The notes: a model not told the origin generated them from the letters alone. 64,000 nucleotides of DNA from Pimelobacter simplex (GCF_900114845.1 NZ_FOUK01000002.1:930001-994000); one strand, 5' to 3'; shown: positions 38,262-47,550, counted from the stretch's first letter. A program made the numbers and translations.

Positions 38262-41200
38262 TCACGAGCAGCTCTGGGTGACGCCCGCCTGGGCCTTGGT
38301 CACCGCGGCCGTGGCCCGGGCCAGCCCGGTGGTCGCGGCGGCCTTGGCGGTCTTGGCCTTCTTGAGCTTGGCGGTGAGCCGCTTGACCTTGGCCTTCTGC
38401 TGGGCCTTCTTGGCCTTGGTGACCTTCGCCTTGAGCTGGGTGACCTTGTTCTTGGCGGCCGCCAGCGTGCTCGCGGCCCGGCTCTTCGCCGCCTGGGCGC
38501 TCGCGAGCGCCCCCTTGGCCAGCGTGCAGTCCGCGCTCGGGCCGGACGGTGCCGCCACGACGACCGCGGACGCGACCGAGCTCACCGTGCTGCCGGCGTA
38601 CGCGGTCTTGGTGGCGGTCACCTCGACCCGCAGCTTCTTGCCCGCGGCGCTGGCCGGGACGACGAGCTGCTTGCCGGTCCCGATCGGCGTCGCGGTGCCG
38701 TCGAGGTACCAGGCGTAGGTGTAGCTGTCGGGTCCGGCGGGCCACACGCCCTCCCACGCCTCGACGGTGCCGCCGACCACGAGCGGGCCGAACACCATCG
38801 GCGGGAGGTAGTTCGCGAGCGTGCCCTCCCCGATCGGCGCGGTCGGCTCGGAGCTCGCGACGCCGTCGCCGAAGCCGGGCTTCTTGACCGTCACCCGGGC
38901 GGTGACCTGCTGGCCGAGGGCAGAGGCCGGGACGACGAGCGTCCAGCCGGTGCCGATCGCCTGGTTCGAGCCGGAGCGGAACCAGCTGACCTCGGTCTGG
39001 GCCGGGTCGGGCTGCGGGTTCCACAGGCCCGGGTGGACGGCGAGCATCTCGCCCACCTTCGCCTTGCCGGCGACGGCGGGCAGGACGACGTTCTCGACCT
39101 CGGCGCCCGCAGCGGGGATCACCGCCACCGGCGCGGAGATGGCCACGCCGTCGGAGCTGCCGGCCTTCTTCGCCGTCACCCGGATCGCGAGCGTGCCGCC
39201 CTCGGCGGCGGCCGGCACCACGAGCTCGGGGCCGGTGCCGATCGGCGTCGTGGAGCCGGAGCGGAACCACTCGATGACCACGGTGTCCGGCGTCGGGTTC
39301 CAGGTGCCGCTCTGCGCGGTCACCGTCGTGCCGACCTTCGGCGTGCCCGTGATAGCCGGCGCGGTCACGTTCTGGACCGGGCTGGCGGCCGGGGGCTGGA
39401 CCGCCACCGGAGCCGAGGTCGCGACGCCGTCGAGCCGGTCGGCCCGCTTCGCCGTGACCTCGACGGTGAGGTCCTTGCCGGCCGCGGCGGCCGGCACGAC
39501 GAGCGTCTTGCCGGTGCCGATCGGGTCGGTGCTGCCGCTCTGGAACCAGCGGTAGGTGTAGCTCTCGGGCGCGGCCGACCAGATGCCCTCCCACACCTCG
39601 AGCGTGCCGCCGGCGACCGGGACGCCGAAGACGGCCGGCTTGCGCAGGTTCTTCAGCGTGGTCTTCTCGACGGGGGCCGAGGCCTCGGAGGTCACCGTGG
39701 TGTCGTCGAAGCCCGGCTTGGTCACGGTCACCTTGACGCTCAGCGTCTCGCCCAGCGCGGCCGGCGGCACCACGATCGCGGTGCCCGTGCCGATCGACTG
39801 CGTGGAGCCCGAGCGGTACCAGCTGACCTGCACGTTCTCGGGCTGCGGGTACCAGACGCCCACGTGGGCGAAGGCGAGCTCGCCGACCTTCGGCGGGTCG
39901 CTGACGACGGCGGGCGGCACCAGGTTCTCGATCGGCGCGGTCGTCGGGGCCACCGCGAGCGCGGCGTTGATCCCCGACGTCGTGCCCGTGCCGACGATGG
40001 TCACGTCGGTGCCGTCGGCGAGGTCGGTCTTGTTGTCGTAGACCTCGGAGGCGTACTCGACCGTGCAGTCGTCGTCCCAGCAGAGGTGGTGGAACTCGAG
40101 GCGGTAGGTGCCCGCACCGGCGCGCAGCGTGTAGTGGCCCGCGGCGTCGGTGAGCGCGAAGGCGACCGGGTCCCAGCCCGTGCCGCCGGAGATCGCCCGG
40201 TAGCCGACGACCACGACGTCCGCGATCGGCGTACCGCCGGACTGTGCGGTCACCGTGCCGCCGATCGCGCCGTTGCGCGCCAGGGCGGCGTTCTTGCCGC
40301 TGACCGTGCCGGCGTTGGCGACGACGACGTCGTCAGCGGACTCGATGCTCGTGGCGTCGTTCCAGAACTCCGCCTGGTAGTCGTCGGCGCAGGTCTCCTG
40401 GCAGGGGTCGTCGAAGGAGACGCGGTAGGTGCCGTTGGGCACCCGCAGCTCGTAGGCACCCTGCTCGTCGGCCGTCGCCCAGGCGACGTCCTCCCACTCG
40501 CCGTCGTCCTTCGCCCAGGCCGCCACCTCGGCGAAGGGCAGCACGGCGTTCGTCGCGGCGTCCCTCACGGTGCCGGTGATGAGGCCGTTGCGCGGCATCG
40601 TGATGTTGATCCCGCCCTGGTGGCCGGTCTCGCCGAAGGTCACGTTCGTGCCGCCCTCGGGGGTGGCCGACGACGCGTAGTAGGTGGCGCGCCACTTGCC
40701 GCTCGCCGCCTCGGCGCCGACCCGGTGGACGCCGGCCGGAGCGCCGAGCGTGTAGGAGCCGTCGGCCTTCGTGAAGGTCAGCGCCGAGCAGTACCAGCCG
40801 GTCCGCTGCGCGCCGTCCTCGACATAGGTGTAGGAGTCCATCAGGCACACGCTCGCGAGGTTGAGCGCACCCGTGCCCTCACCGGACACGGTGCCGCCGA
40901 CCGTCGCGTAGCGCTTCATGGCGATGTTCACGTTGCCGACCGGGGCGGTGACCGTCGTGGCGTCGTACACGCTCGCGCCACCGCCGTGGTAGGCCGCGCC
41001 GTACTCGTTGGTGCCGCTCAGCGCGCCCACGCGGTACTTGCCGTTGGGCAGGTTGAAGCCGTAGGTGCCGTCGGCGCCGGTCGTCGTCCGGGCGCAGGCG
41101 AACCAGTCGTCGAAGTCCGGGTCCGCGCAGAACGCCACCACGTAGACGCCCACGACCGGGCTGCTCGTCGCGGTGTCGGTGACCTTGCCGGTCAGGTTGC

Positions 41201-41324
41201 CGGCAGCCGCCTGCGCACCCGGCGCCGACGCCGTCGCCAGCGCGACCAGCCCCAGCATCGCCAGTGCGGTCGCCAGGACCACCGAGATCAGGCGACGGGT
41301 CGCCGAAGGTACCTTCGTCTGCAT
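38262..41324 (-). CDS. Secreted Cna-B/carboxypeptidase-regulatory-like protein with Ig-like repeats
   Basis: A 1020-aa exported protein; the ATG at 41324 is preceded by GGGGAG. The signal ends SAPGAQAAAG. Residues 40 to about 480 are a series of carboxypeptidase-regulatory-like (Cna-B-like) domains (LTGKVTDTATSSPVVGVYVV, ITGTVRDAATNAVLPFAEV, IGGTVTAQSGGTPIADVVVV). Five Ig-like repeats of about 85 aa follow, each with VGxT/L, W.P.P, SWYRSGS and IGTG. The last 90 aa are a Lys/Ala-rich coiled coil ending VTQSCS. The basic coiled-coil tail may bind wall polymers. A 1102-aa frame on the other strand is a shadow. Confidence 0.85.
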   Translation of the reverse strand: MQTKVPSATRRLISVVLATALAMLGLVALATASAPGAQAAAGNLTGKVTDTATSSPVVGVYVVAFCADPDFDDWFACARTTTGADGTYGFNLPNGKYRVGALSGTNEYGAAYHGGGASVYDATTVTAPVGNVNIAMKRYATVGGTVSGEGTGALNLASVCLMDSYTYVEDGAQRTGWYCSALTFTKADGSYTLGAPAGVHRVGAEAASGKWRATYYASSATPEGGTNVTFGETGHQGGINITMPRNGLITGTVRDAATNAVLPFAEVAAWAKDDGEWEDVAWATADEQGAYELRVPNGTYRVSFDDPCQETCADDYQAEFWNDATSIESADDVVVANAGTVSGKNAALARNGAIGGTVTAQSGGTPIADVVVVGYRAISGGTGWDPVAFALTDAAGHYTLRAGAGTYRLEFHHLCWDDDCTVEYASEVYDNKTDLADGTDVTIVGTGTTSGINAALAVAPTTAPIENLVPPAVVSDPPKVGELAFAHVGVWYPQPENVQVSWYRSGSTQSIGTGTAIVVPPAALGETLSVKVTVTKPGFDDTTVTSEASAPVEKTTLKNLRKPAVFGVPVAGGTLEVWEGIWSAAPESYTYRWFQSGSTDPIGTGKTLVVPAAAAGKDLTVEVTAKRADRLDGVATSAPVAVQPPAASPVQNVTAPAITGTPKVGTTVTAQSGTWNPTPDTVVIEWFRSGSTTPIGTGPELVVPAAAEGGTLAIRVTAKKAGSSDGVAISAPVAVIPAAGAEVENVVLPAVAGKAKVGEMLAVHPGLWNPQPDPAQTEVSWFRSGSNQAIGTGWTLVVPASALGQQVTARVTVKKPGFGDGVASSEPTAPIGEGTLANYLPPMVFGPLVVGGTVEAWEGVWPAGPDSYTYAWYLDGTATPIGTGKQLVVPASAAGKKLRVEVTATKTAYAGSTVSSVASAVVVAAPSGPSADCTLAKGALASAQAAKSRAASTLAAAKNKVTQLKAKVTKAKKAQQKAKVKRLTAKLKKAKTAKAAATTGLARATAAVTKAQAGVTQSCS

Positions 41325-41456
41325 CTGTCGACTCCCCATAGCCGTCGCACAAGTGGGCCCGGAGCAGGGCCTGGGGGGACGGTACCGACGACCGGTCGTT
41401 CTCGGGCCGGAACCCGGGAACTCACCGGAACTTTTTCGCAAACCGTCTGAAAACCG

Positions 41457-42074
41457 TCACCACAGGCGGCGCGGCAGCTCCACTCCCCGGCACTCGACGT
41501 CGGATCCCTCGCGCCCGTCGACCAGCCACCGCCCCGTCTCGCGCACCAGGTGCAGGGCGATCGCGTCGACCTGCGTGCTCCACGTCGTCCGGTCGTCCTC
41601 GGAAGCCCACGACCACCCCGACGTCATCACGCACGCATCCACCACGTGGTGGTCCTCGTCGATCTCGCGCACCCCCACCGGCGCCACCGGCAACGGCCCC
41701 GGCAGGTAGCGCCCCCAGTCGCCCGCCGTGTAGCGGCTCATCCGCTGCAGGCCCTCCGTCGTCATCGTGCCGGCGGCCGCGGCGAACGTCCGGTCGCCGT
41801 CGTTGACGGACGTCGCGAACGCCTCGGCCCAGCGTCGTACGGTCTTGATCTCGGCGCGGTCGCGGTCGGCGGGGTCGAGGGAGGGTGGGGCGGCGTCGGG
41901 GGTGGCGGTCGAGCCGGTGCTCGACTCCGCGGTGTCGGACGGCGCCTGGTCGGTCGATCCGCTGGTCGAGCGGCCGCCGGGGTCGCCGTCGTCCCCCGAG
42001 CAGGCGGAGAGCAGCAGGAGGAGGGCACCGGCGAGGGCAGCGGCGGCGCGTCGGGGGGCGGGCATGACGGGCAT
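41457..42074 (-). CDS. Lipoprotein at the end of the tad operon
   Basis: A 205-aa lipoprotein with a signal peptide and lipobox (LLLLLSACS), a Ser/Thr/Pro-rich linker to about residue 60, then a domain with CVMTSGWSW and DVECRGVE forming a possible disulphide. The ATG at 42074 overlaps the preceding stop (TAATG); ATG 42065 is an alternative. No family is recognised. Coupling to the tad genes suggests a pilus-associated envelope role. Confidence 0.75.
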   Translation of the reverse strand: MPVMPAPRRAAAALAGALLLLLSACSGDDGDPGGRSTSGSTDQAPSDTAESSTGSTATPDAAPPSLDPADRDRAEIKTVRRWAEAFATSVNDGDRTFAAAAGTMTTEGLQRMSRYTAGDWGRYLPGPLPVAPVGVREIDEDHHVVDACVMTSGWSWASEDDRTTWSTQVDAIALHLVRETGRWLVDGREGSDVECRGVELPRRLW

Positions 42075-42520
42075 TATCGACTGCCCGGCCGCACCACCGC
42101 CGAACCCACCGCCCGCACCGTCGCGGACGACGGCCCGCCCGGCACCCGCAGCGGCAGCCGCACCCCCGCCACCAGGACGACGACCACCCGCTCCCCCTCG
42201 ACCCGGACCGTCGCCCGCAGCCCTGGGTGCTGCCGCAGCGCCCCGGTGTCGCGGAGGTAGGCCCGGACCGCCCGCTCGGCCTCGATCCGGCTGAGTGCGA
42301 GGTCGTGCCCGGCGATCCCGCCCTCGTAGGCGGCGGCCCCTTGGGCGGCGAGGTCGGCGCCCTGGAGGGCGGCGCCGTCGGCGAGGGCGGCGAGGCGCTG
42401 GCGGGTGAGCTGGGCGGCGCTCGCGTCGACGACGACCGCGACGAGGAGCAGGACCACGGCGGCGAGGCCGACGACGAGCGGGATCGAGCTGCCGCGGGTG
42501 CTCGTCGGGCGGCGGGTCAT
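42074..42520 (-). CDS. TadG-like pilus-locus protein
   Basis: A 148-aa protein with one N-terminal membrane helix (SIPLVVGLAAVVLLLVAVVV) preceded by Arg/Ser residues, then a region typical of the Rv3654c/TadG-like helicase-free small proteins of actinobacterial Flp loci (LADGAALQGADLAAQG). It is coupled on both sides by 4-5-nt overlaps (ATGA upstream, TAATG downstream). It is probably a pseudopilin or assembly factor anchored in the inner membrane. Confidence 0.8.
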   Translation of the reverse strand: MTRRPTSTRGSSIPLVVGLAAVVLLLVAVVVDASAAQLTRQRLAALADGAALQGADLAAQGAAAYEGGIAGHDLALSRIEAERAVRAYLRDTGALRQHPGLRATVRVEGERVVVVLVAGVRLPLRVPGGPSSATVRAVGSAVVRPGSR

Positions 42521-42975
42521 GGGAGGGATGCCTCGCGGTAGCGGCCGATCGGGACGGTCTCGGAGGCGCGGAGCCGGAAGGTCGGGGCACCGGAGCCGAG
42601 GACGTCGGGCAGCAGCGGGAGGGTGACGGCAGTGTCGATCCGGACGGTGATGACCGACGTGCCGTGGTGACAGCTCCGTGGGTACGGCGAGCAGGTCACC
42701 GTCACCCGGACCGGGACGTCCGTGAGGCCCTGGTCGGCGAGGGCGCGGCGGGCGACCGCCTCGGCACGGTGCTGGCCGGAGCGGTCGTCGGGCGCGAGCG
42801 CGTAGGCCCGGGCGGCCGCGCGGGCCGCGCCGCTGACGCCGAACGAGCCGCGCTGGACGTCGAGCACCGCGACCACCAGCCACAGCAGCGGGAGCAGCAG
42901 CACCAGGCTCAGCCACACCATCTCGACCAGCCCGCTGCCGCGCTGGTCCCGCTGCTGCGCCGGACGGCGGCTCAC
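42517..42975 (-). CDS. TadE-family pilus assembly protein
   Basis: A 152-aa protein with the TadE-like N-terminus: QRGSGLVEMVWLSLVLLLPL (Gly-Leu-Val-Glu at a prepilin-type site) and a membrane helix. A second conserved region contains GAARAAARAYALAP. CSPYPRSC is a likely disulphide. It overlaps the flanking genes by 4 nt (ATGA). Confidence 0.87.
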   Translation of the reverse strand: MSRRPAQQRDQRGSGLVEMVWLSLVLLLPLLWLVVAVLDVQRGSFGVSGAARAAARAYALAPDDRSGQHRAEAVARRALADQGLTDVPVRVTVTCSPYPRSCHHGTSVITVRIDTAVTLPLLPDVLGSGAPTFRLRASETVPIGRYREASLP

Positions 42976-43352
42976 GGCGGCGCCACCTCGGACACGGCGC
43001 GTCCGGTCACGGTGAGCTCGACGCCGGGCCCGCCCAGCCCGAGCGCCGGCACGACAGCACGGATGGTGACCTCCACGCCGGGCGCCCCGTCGACGAGGAC
43101 GCGGTGGACGGTGACGTCGCGGGCGTAGCGGTCCGACAGGGAGGCGGCGACCTGGGCGCGAGCGCGGGCGATCCCGGCGGCCGGGTCGGCGTCCGCGGTC
43201 GCCGCGAGACGGGCGCCCTCGGACGCGGCGGCGGCGAGCGTCGTCCGCACGTGGAGGACCAGGGCGACCTGGATGATCCCCAGCACGACCGGCACCAGGA
43301 CCAGCGTGACCAGGGTCAGGTCGACCAGCGCCGTGCCGCGCTGGCTCCTCAC
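42972..43352 (-). CDS. TadE-like pseudopilin
   Basis: A 126-aa protein, GTG 43352 overlapping the previous stop (GTGA). The N-terminal SQRGTALVDLTLVTLVLVPV is a TadE-type signal/helix (Asp instead of Glu at +5), followed by HVRTTLAAAASEGARLAA, the standard TadE region. A minor pilin or pseudopilin role in Flp pilus assembly is expected. Confidence 0.85.
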   Translation of the reverse strand: MRSQRGTALVDLTLVTLVLVPVVLGIIQVALVLHVRTTLAAAASEGARLAATADADPAAGIARARAQVAASLSDRYARDVTVHRVLVDGAPGVEVTIRAVVPALGLGGPGVELTVTGRAVSEVAPP

Positions 43353-43516
43353 TTCACCGCGTCGAGCGCGGACTCGAGCAGGCCGACCAGCCGCGGCTCG
43401 GCGATCCCCCACAGCGCCACCCCGATCGACACGGTCATCAAGGTGACCAGGACCCAGCCGGGGACGTCGCCGCGCTGGTCGGGTGGCCGGCGCCGGCGCG
43501 GGAGGTGTCGGAGCAT
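43349..43516 (-). CDS. Small membrane protein of the tad locus (possible Flp-type pilin)
   Basis: A 55-aa protein: a basic N-terminus (LRHLPRRRRPPDQRG), then a single hydrophobic helix beginning DVPGWVLVTLMTVSIGVALW. AGGA precedes the ATG by 8 nt. Position and size suit a Flp-like pilin, but the Gly/Glu-Tyr processing motif of classic Flp pilins is not evident. The identity is therefore inferred from location. Confidence 0.7.
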   Translation of the reverse strand: MLRHLPRRRRPPDQRGDVPGWVLVTLMTVSIGVALWGIAEPRLVGLLESALDAVK

Positions 43517-43527
43517 GGTGAGTCCTT

Positions 43528-44436
43528 TCAGTAGCTGAGCGTGAGGCCGACGAAGCCCGGCCAGAAGGCGAAGACGACCGTGGTGGGGAGGACGAGCAGC
43601 ACGACCGGCACGAGCATCGCGATCTCCTTGCGGGCGGCCTGCTCGATGAGCGCCCGGCGTCCGGCCTCGCGGACGTCGGCGGCCTGCGCGTGGAGGACGT
43701 CGGCCAGGGGCGTCCCGCGCTCGACGGCCACGGCCACGCCGTGGGCGAACCGGGCGACCACGCCGAGCCCCGTCGTCGCGGCCAGCCGGTCGAAGGCGTC
43801 GGCGACGGGCTCGCCCGTGCGGATCCGGCCCAGCACCTCGGCGAGCTCGCGGGACAGCTCGCCTCGGCTGCGCCGCACCACCCGGTCGAGGGCCGCGACC
43901 GGCGACTCGCCCGCGGCGACGCTGAGCGCCAGGAGCTCGGCCACGGTGGGGAACTCCGCGAGCATCGCGGCCTCGCGCCGTCGCACGTGGGCGCTCAGCC
44001 GCTGGTCGCGGAGCAGCACCCCGCACCCGAACGCCCCCACACAGGCCAGCAGCAGCGGGAGCGGCGCGGTCGGGCGCTCCCACGAGCGGAGCAGCGCCAG
44101 TGCCGCCGCGGCGGCGAACCCGGCCAGGCCCCACAGCACCTGCTGGGTGCGGAAGTCGCGCACCGTGAGGTCGAGCCCCGCGCGGTCGAGCCGCCGGCGT
44201 ACCGAGGCCGCCCCGCCGACGAGCCGGTCGACCAGGTCACCGAGGCCGACGACGAGACCGGCCGCGCGGCCGGTCCGCCCGGTGCGCTGCGGCGTGGCCG
44301 GGATGACGTCGCGGACGTAGGGCAGCACCCGTGCCGCGAGCGGTGGACGCCGGATCGCAGCCACCCGGACGACGACCAGCAGCACGCCGAGCGCCGTACC
44401 GAGCCCGGCGAGACCGCCCGCGAGCACCGGGCTCAC
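43528..44436 (-). CDS. tadC: Tad pilus platform protein TadC (GspF family)
   Basis: A 302-aa inner-membrane protein with the T2SS-F domain in its C-terminal half: PTVAELLALSVAAGESPVAA, then RIRTGEPVADAFDRLAA and two C-terminal helices (IAMLVPVVLLVLPTTVVFAF). GTG 44436 overlaps the TadB stop (GTGA). TadB and TadC form the platform on which the ATPase acts. Confidence 0.9.
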   Translation of the reverse strand: MSPVLAGGLAGLGTALGVLLVVVRVAAIRRPPLAARVLPYVRDVIPATPQRTGRTGRAAGLVVGLGDLVDRLVGGAASVRRRLDRAGLDLTVRDFRTQQVLWGLAGFAAAAALALLRSWERPTAPLPLLLACVGAFGCGVLLRDQRLSAHVRRREAAMLAEFPTVAELLALSVAAGESPVAALDRVVRRSRGELSRELAEVLGRIRTGEPVADAFDRLAATTGLGVVARFAHGVAVAVERGTPLADVLHAQAADVREAGRRALIEQAARKEIAMLVPVVLLVLPTTVVFAFWPGFVGLTLSY

Positions 44437-45254
44437 CGCAGGATCCGCCGCTCGACGGGCAGCCGGCCGAGCCGGACCATCAGCCGGTAGGCGGCCACGC
44501 ACAGCACCGCGCCGGTCACCAGGACGACGACCCCGCCGGCCGACTGGTAGCGCGCGACGACGCTCGGCTGCGTCGACATCACCACCAGCACCACCCAGGG
44601 CGCGGCGACCGCGACCCGCGCGCCGTTGACCGCCCAGGCCTGGCGGGCCTCGAGCTCGGCGCGCGTGCGCAGGTCGTCGCGGAGGTAGCCGGACAGGTTG
44701 CGCAGCAGCCGCCCGAGCTCGCCGCCGCCGACCTCACGAGCGATCCGCAGCCCCTCGACCACCCGGTCGCCGACCGGGTCGGCGAGCCGCTCCCCCAGCC
44801 GGTCGAGGCAGTCACCGAACCGGCCCGAGACCTGGTAGTCGAGCGCGAACGCCGCGAAGGCCGGGCGCAGCGCCGCCGGGCCGCGCACCTCGAGCGCGGC
44901 GACCGCGTCGGGCAGCGACATCCCCGCACGGACGGCGGAAGCGAGGTCGTCGACCGCCTCGGGCCAGACCTCGGCGAGCTCGCGGCGCCGGCGCCGGACC
45001 CGCCCCTGGGCCAGCGCCAGCGGGAGGTAGCCGGCCAGCACGCCCAGCACCACCGCGATGGCTGTCACCTGGGTGACAGCCAGCGCCAGGACGGCCCCCA
45101 CCACCCCGGACGTCAAGCAGAGCGCGACCAGGCTGCGGTCGACCCGGTGCCGGGCCGGTGGCACCGCGACGACGGGCGCGCGCCCGGCTCCCGTGAGCGC
45201 CCGCCCGACCAGCAGGCAGCCGAGCCCGAAGCCCAACCCGACGAGCGCGCCCAC
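44433..45254 (-). CDS. tadB: Tad pilus platform protein TadB (GspF family)
   Basis: A 273-aa inner-membrane protein with a T2SS-F domain: ELAEVWPEAVDDLASAVRAG, SLPDAVAALEVRGP, then EVGGGELGRLLRNLSGYLR. Helices at about residues 1-20 and 75-100 and two at the C-terminus. GTG 45254 lies just after the ATPase stop at 45259, so the ATPase, TadB and TadC form one transcriptional unit, which the element insertion now splits. Confidence 0.9.
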   Translation of the reverse strand: MGALVGLGFGLGCLLVGRALTGAGRAPVVAVPPARHRVDRSLVALCLTSGVVGAVLALAVTQVTAIAVVLGVLAGYLPLALAQGRVRRRRRELAEVWPEAVDDLASAVRAGMSLPDAVAALEVRGPAALRPAFAAFALDYQVSGRFGDCLDRLGERLADPVGDRVVEGLRIAREVGGGELGRLLRNLSGYLRDDLRTRAELEARQAWAVNGARVAVAAPWVVLVVMSTQPSVVARYQSAGGVVVLVTGAVLCVAAYRLMVRLGRLPVERRILR

Positions 45255-45258
45255 GTCG

Positions 45259-45778
45259 TCACCCGGCCTCGCGCAGCAGCCGGACGACGTCGACCCCGGC
45301 CCGCTCGTACCGCTCGATCCGCGGCGGCAGCCCGATCCCCCGCCGCAGTGCGCCCTCACGCCACTCGAAGACGGTCTCGGTCTCGATGACGTCGCCCTCC
45401 ATGCGGCCCGGGACGGCGACGACCTCGCTGACCCGACGCGCCCCCGACGCGTCGAGCGCGAGGTGGACGACGAGGTCGACCGACGCCGCCACGGTCGGGA
45501 CGACGAACCGCGCCGAGATGTTCTCGCCCGCCAGCAGCGGCAGCGTGCAGGCCTTCGTCAGCGCCTCGCGGGCACTGTTGGCGTGGAGCGTGCACATGCC
45601 GGGAACCCCGGCGTTGAGCGCGATCAGCAGGTCCAGGCACTCCTCGGCGCGGACCTCGCCGACGATGATCCGGCTCGGCCGCATGCGCAGCGACTCCTTG
45701 ACGAGGTCGCGCAGCCGGACCTCGCCGTTGCCCTCGAGCCCCTCCTGCCGGGTCTGCAGCGCGACCCAGTCGGGGTGC
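45259..45778 (-). pseudogene. cpaF: C-terminal part of the tad ATPase (CpaF/TadA), cut by an element
   Basis: About 173 codons of the secretion ATPase from PDWVALQTRQ to the stop. They include the Walker B region (RPSRIIVGEVRAEECLDLL), the Asp/His box ALNAGVPGMCTLHANS and the conserved tail FVVPTVAASVDLVVHL. The matching N-terminal part is at 57884-58632. Together they give 1266 bases, 422 codons including the stop, in one frame. The cut falls within a Phe-Pro-His-Pro-Asp-Trp segment. The fragment has no start of its own that I can support. Confidence 0.92.
45776..45778. other. Left attachment-site crossover (attL)
   Basis: Bases TGC mark the shared crossover. Left of them is the ATPase sequence CCAGTCGGGG (minus-strand Pro-Asp-Trp codons). 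Right of them is element DNA, AT-rich (CTTGATTTGTTTGTAAGAC). A 2-3-bp core is normal for large serine recombinases. Confidence 0.85.
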
Positions 45779-45909
45779 CTTGATTTGTTTGTAAGACATG
45801 TCAGCCATGGAAGGTAGACACCACAGCAGAAACTTCGTGTCAACGACCGGGAATCCGTGTTTTGCGAAGGACTCTCGCGATAAGTTGCGGGCCACAGGAA
45901 GGCGGAGGC

Positions 45910-47550
45910 ATGGCGGAGACCACGGAGTTCAATCACGATCAGCTCGGGCGAGTCCTGACCGAGCATCTTGTCGCAGTGCCGCGATTCCAGCGCAGCTATG
46001 CATGGGACCGCACGAATGTCGAGGAGTACATCAGCGATCTCGATGCGGCGAGGAAGAAGAAGGTCTCCTACTTCATGGGGACCCTGGTCTTCGCCCAGCC
46101 TAGCGATGGCAGTGACCGCCGTCAGATCGTTGACGGACAGCAGCGCCTCGCGACGACGGCTGTCATGTTCATTGCGATTCGCGACATGCTTGCCCAGTAC
46201 GGGAAGCGAGAGACCTCCGATCAGACCGAGCAGCGGTACCTGCGACGCTACGTCCTGTCCGAGGAATCCGAGGTCGTCACCCTCACGCTGAGCCCTAAAG
46301 ACCAGGACTCCTACGATGCGCTCCTGGAGGAACGGCACGAGGATCTCGATGAGAAGGATCGCCTTCGGATCTGCTACGAGGTCTGCCGGGACTACCTGCG
46401 TGAGACTGCGCCGACCGGCAAGCAGTATCGCCGCCTGATCGAGGTCGCGGATCACCTTGAGAAGAGCGTGCAGGTTCTCGTCGCGGTCGCGACCGATCTG
46501 CCCGAGGCGTATGTCATCTTCGAGACGTTGAACGACCGCGGAGCGGACCTCACAACGGCCGATCTTCTGAAGAACTACCTATTCAGTCAGGCGAGGGGCA
46601 CTGAGTTCGCATACGTCGAGAATGCCTGGACGGTTTTGGAGGAGCGTCTCGGCAAGCCCGAGGACTTGGTGAAGTTCGTGCGATACGACTACGTGTCCCG
46701 GAACGGTCCAGTCACAACTCGAAAGTTGTACAGGGCGATCCAGCAGTGGTTGGCAGACAGCAAGATCGGCGTCAAGAAGTACCTGCAGGAATTGAAGGAG
46801 TCGTCGTCGGTCTATCAAGCTCTGCGCGATACTGACGACGCCTTCTGGAATACAGTTAACGTCGATGTCAAGGACGCCATCCTTGCCTACCGACGATTCG
46901 GCTTCGAGAGCAGCATGCCAGTTCTGCTCGCCGCCTTTAGGACGTGGGGGAAGCCGAAGGGAGCACGACTCTTCGTGAAGCTTGCGAGATGGTCGGTCCG
47001 CGCGCAGTTCGTCGGTCGAATCGGAGCGAGCCTGTCGGAGGACGCGTTCGGAGCAGCCAGCGCAGCGATCAGCAACGGATCCGCGGTCAATCAGCCGGAC
47101 GTACGGAGACTGATCAAGAAGCTCATTCCCACCGATGGCGAGTTCAAGGCAGCCTTTGCCGCGACGACGGACCCACCGACCGCTAGGGCGAAGTACCTCC
47201 TTGCGATGCTTGAGCGCGCTCAGGACGACGCCGATGGCCTCCCATCCCGTGCCCTGGAGTGGTCGAGCGTCGGCGTGACGATCGAGCACGTCATGCCTAA
47301 GTCCGCCCACGGGAACGATGACGAGAAGCGCGCGCTGATCGGACAGCTCGGGAACCTTGCGCTGCTGGAGAAGCGGATCAATAAGGACATGGGCAGCAAG
47401 AGCTTCGCCACGAAGAGCCACCTTTACAGCGGCTCGGACTTCCACCTCACGCAGGCGCTAGCCAACGAATCGGAGTGGACGGCAAAACAGATCCAGGCTC
47501 GCACAGCAAGGTTTGCCGAGCTCGCATGCATCGCGTGGCCCGCGACTTAG
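45910..47550 (+). CDS. GmrSD-like DUF262/DUF1524 protein
   Basis: A 546-aa putative modification-dependent restriction enzyme. N-terminal DUF262 domain: VAVPRFQRSYAWDRTNVEEY near residue 25 and IVDGQQRLATTAV near 80, the ParB-like nucleotide-binding motifs. C-terminal DUF1524 HNH-like nuclease: VTIEHVMPKSAHGND, then LGNLALLEKRIN. ATG 45910 is preceded by AGGAAGG at 7 nt, and is preferred over 45862. GmrSD proteins cleave glucosylated-hydroxymethylated phage DNA; other DUF262 proteins act in BREX-like systems. Defence is the likely role, target unknown. It lies just inside the left end of the element. Confidence 0.85.
   Translation: MAETTEFNHDQLGRVLTEHLVAVPRFQRSYAWDRTNVEEYISDLDAARKKKVSYFMGTLVFAQPSDGSDRRQIVDGQQRLATTAVMFIAIRDMLAQYGKRETSDQTEQRYLRRYVLSEESEVVTLTLSPKDQDSYDALLEERHEDLDEKDRLRICYEVCRDYLRETAPTGKQYRRLIEVADHLEKSVQVLVAVATDLPEAYVIFETLNDRGADLTTADLLKNYLFSQARGTEFAYVENAWTVLEERLGKPEDLVKFVRYDYVSRNGPVTTRKLYRAIQQWLADSKIGVKKYLQELKESSSVYQALRDTDDAFWNTVNVDVKDAILAYRRFGFESSMPVLLAAFRTWGKPKGARLFVKLARWSVRAQFVGRIGASLSEDAFGAASAAISNGSAVNQPDVRRLIKKLIPTDGEFKAAFAATTDPPTARAKYLLAMLERAQDDADGLPSRALEWSSVGVTIEHVMPKSAHGNDDEKRALIGQLGNLALLEKRINKDMGSKSFATKSHLYSGSDFHLTQALANESEWTAKQIQARTARFAELACIAWPAT

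Noticed and set aside
34810..41450. Long plus-strand open frames (1302 and 1102 aa) across the LTD and Cna-B-like genes
   Set aside because: The minus-strand genes have signal peptides, domains and ribosome sites; the plus-strand frames are repetitive Arg/Gly/Ala shadows.
45259..46455. 398-aa minus-strand frame joining the ATPase tail to element DNA
   Set aside because: Its first half is antisense to the DUF262 gene; only the part from 45778 downward is real ATPase sequence.
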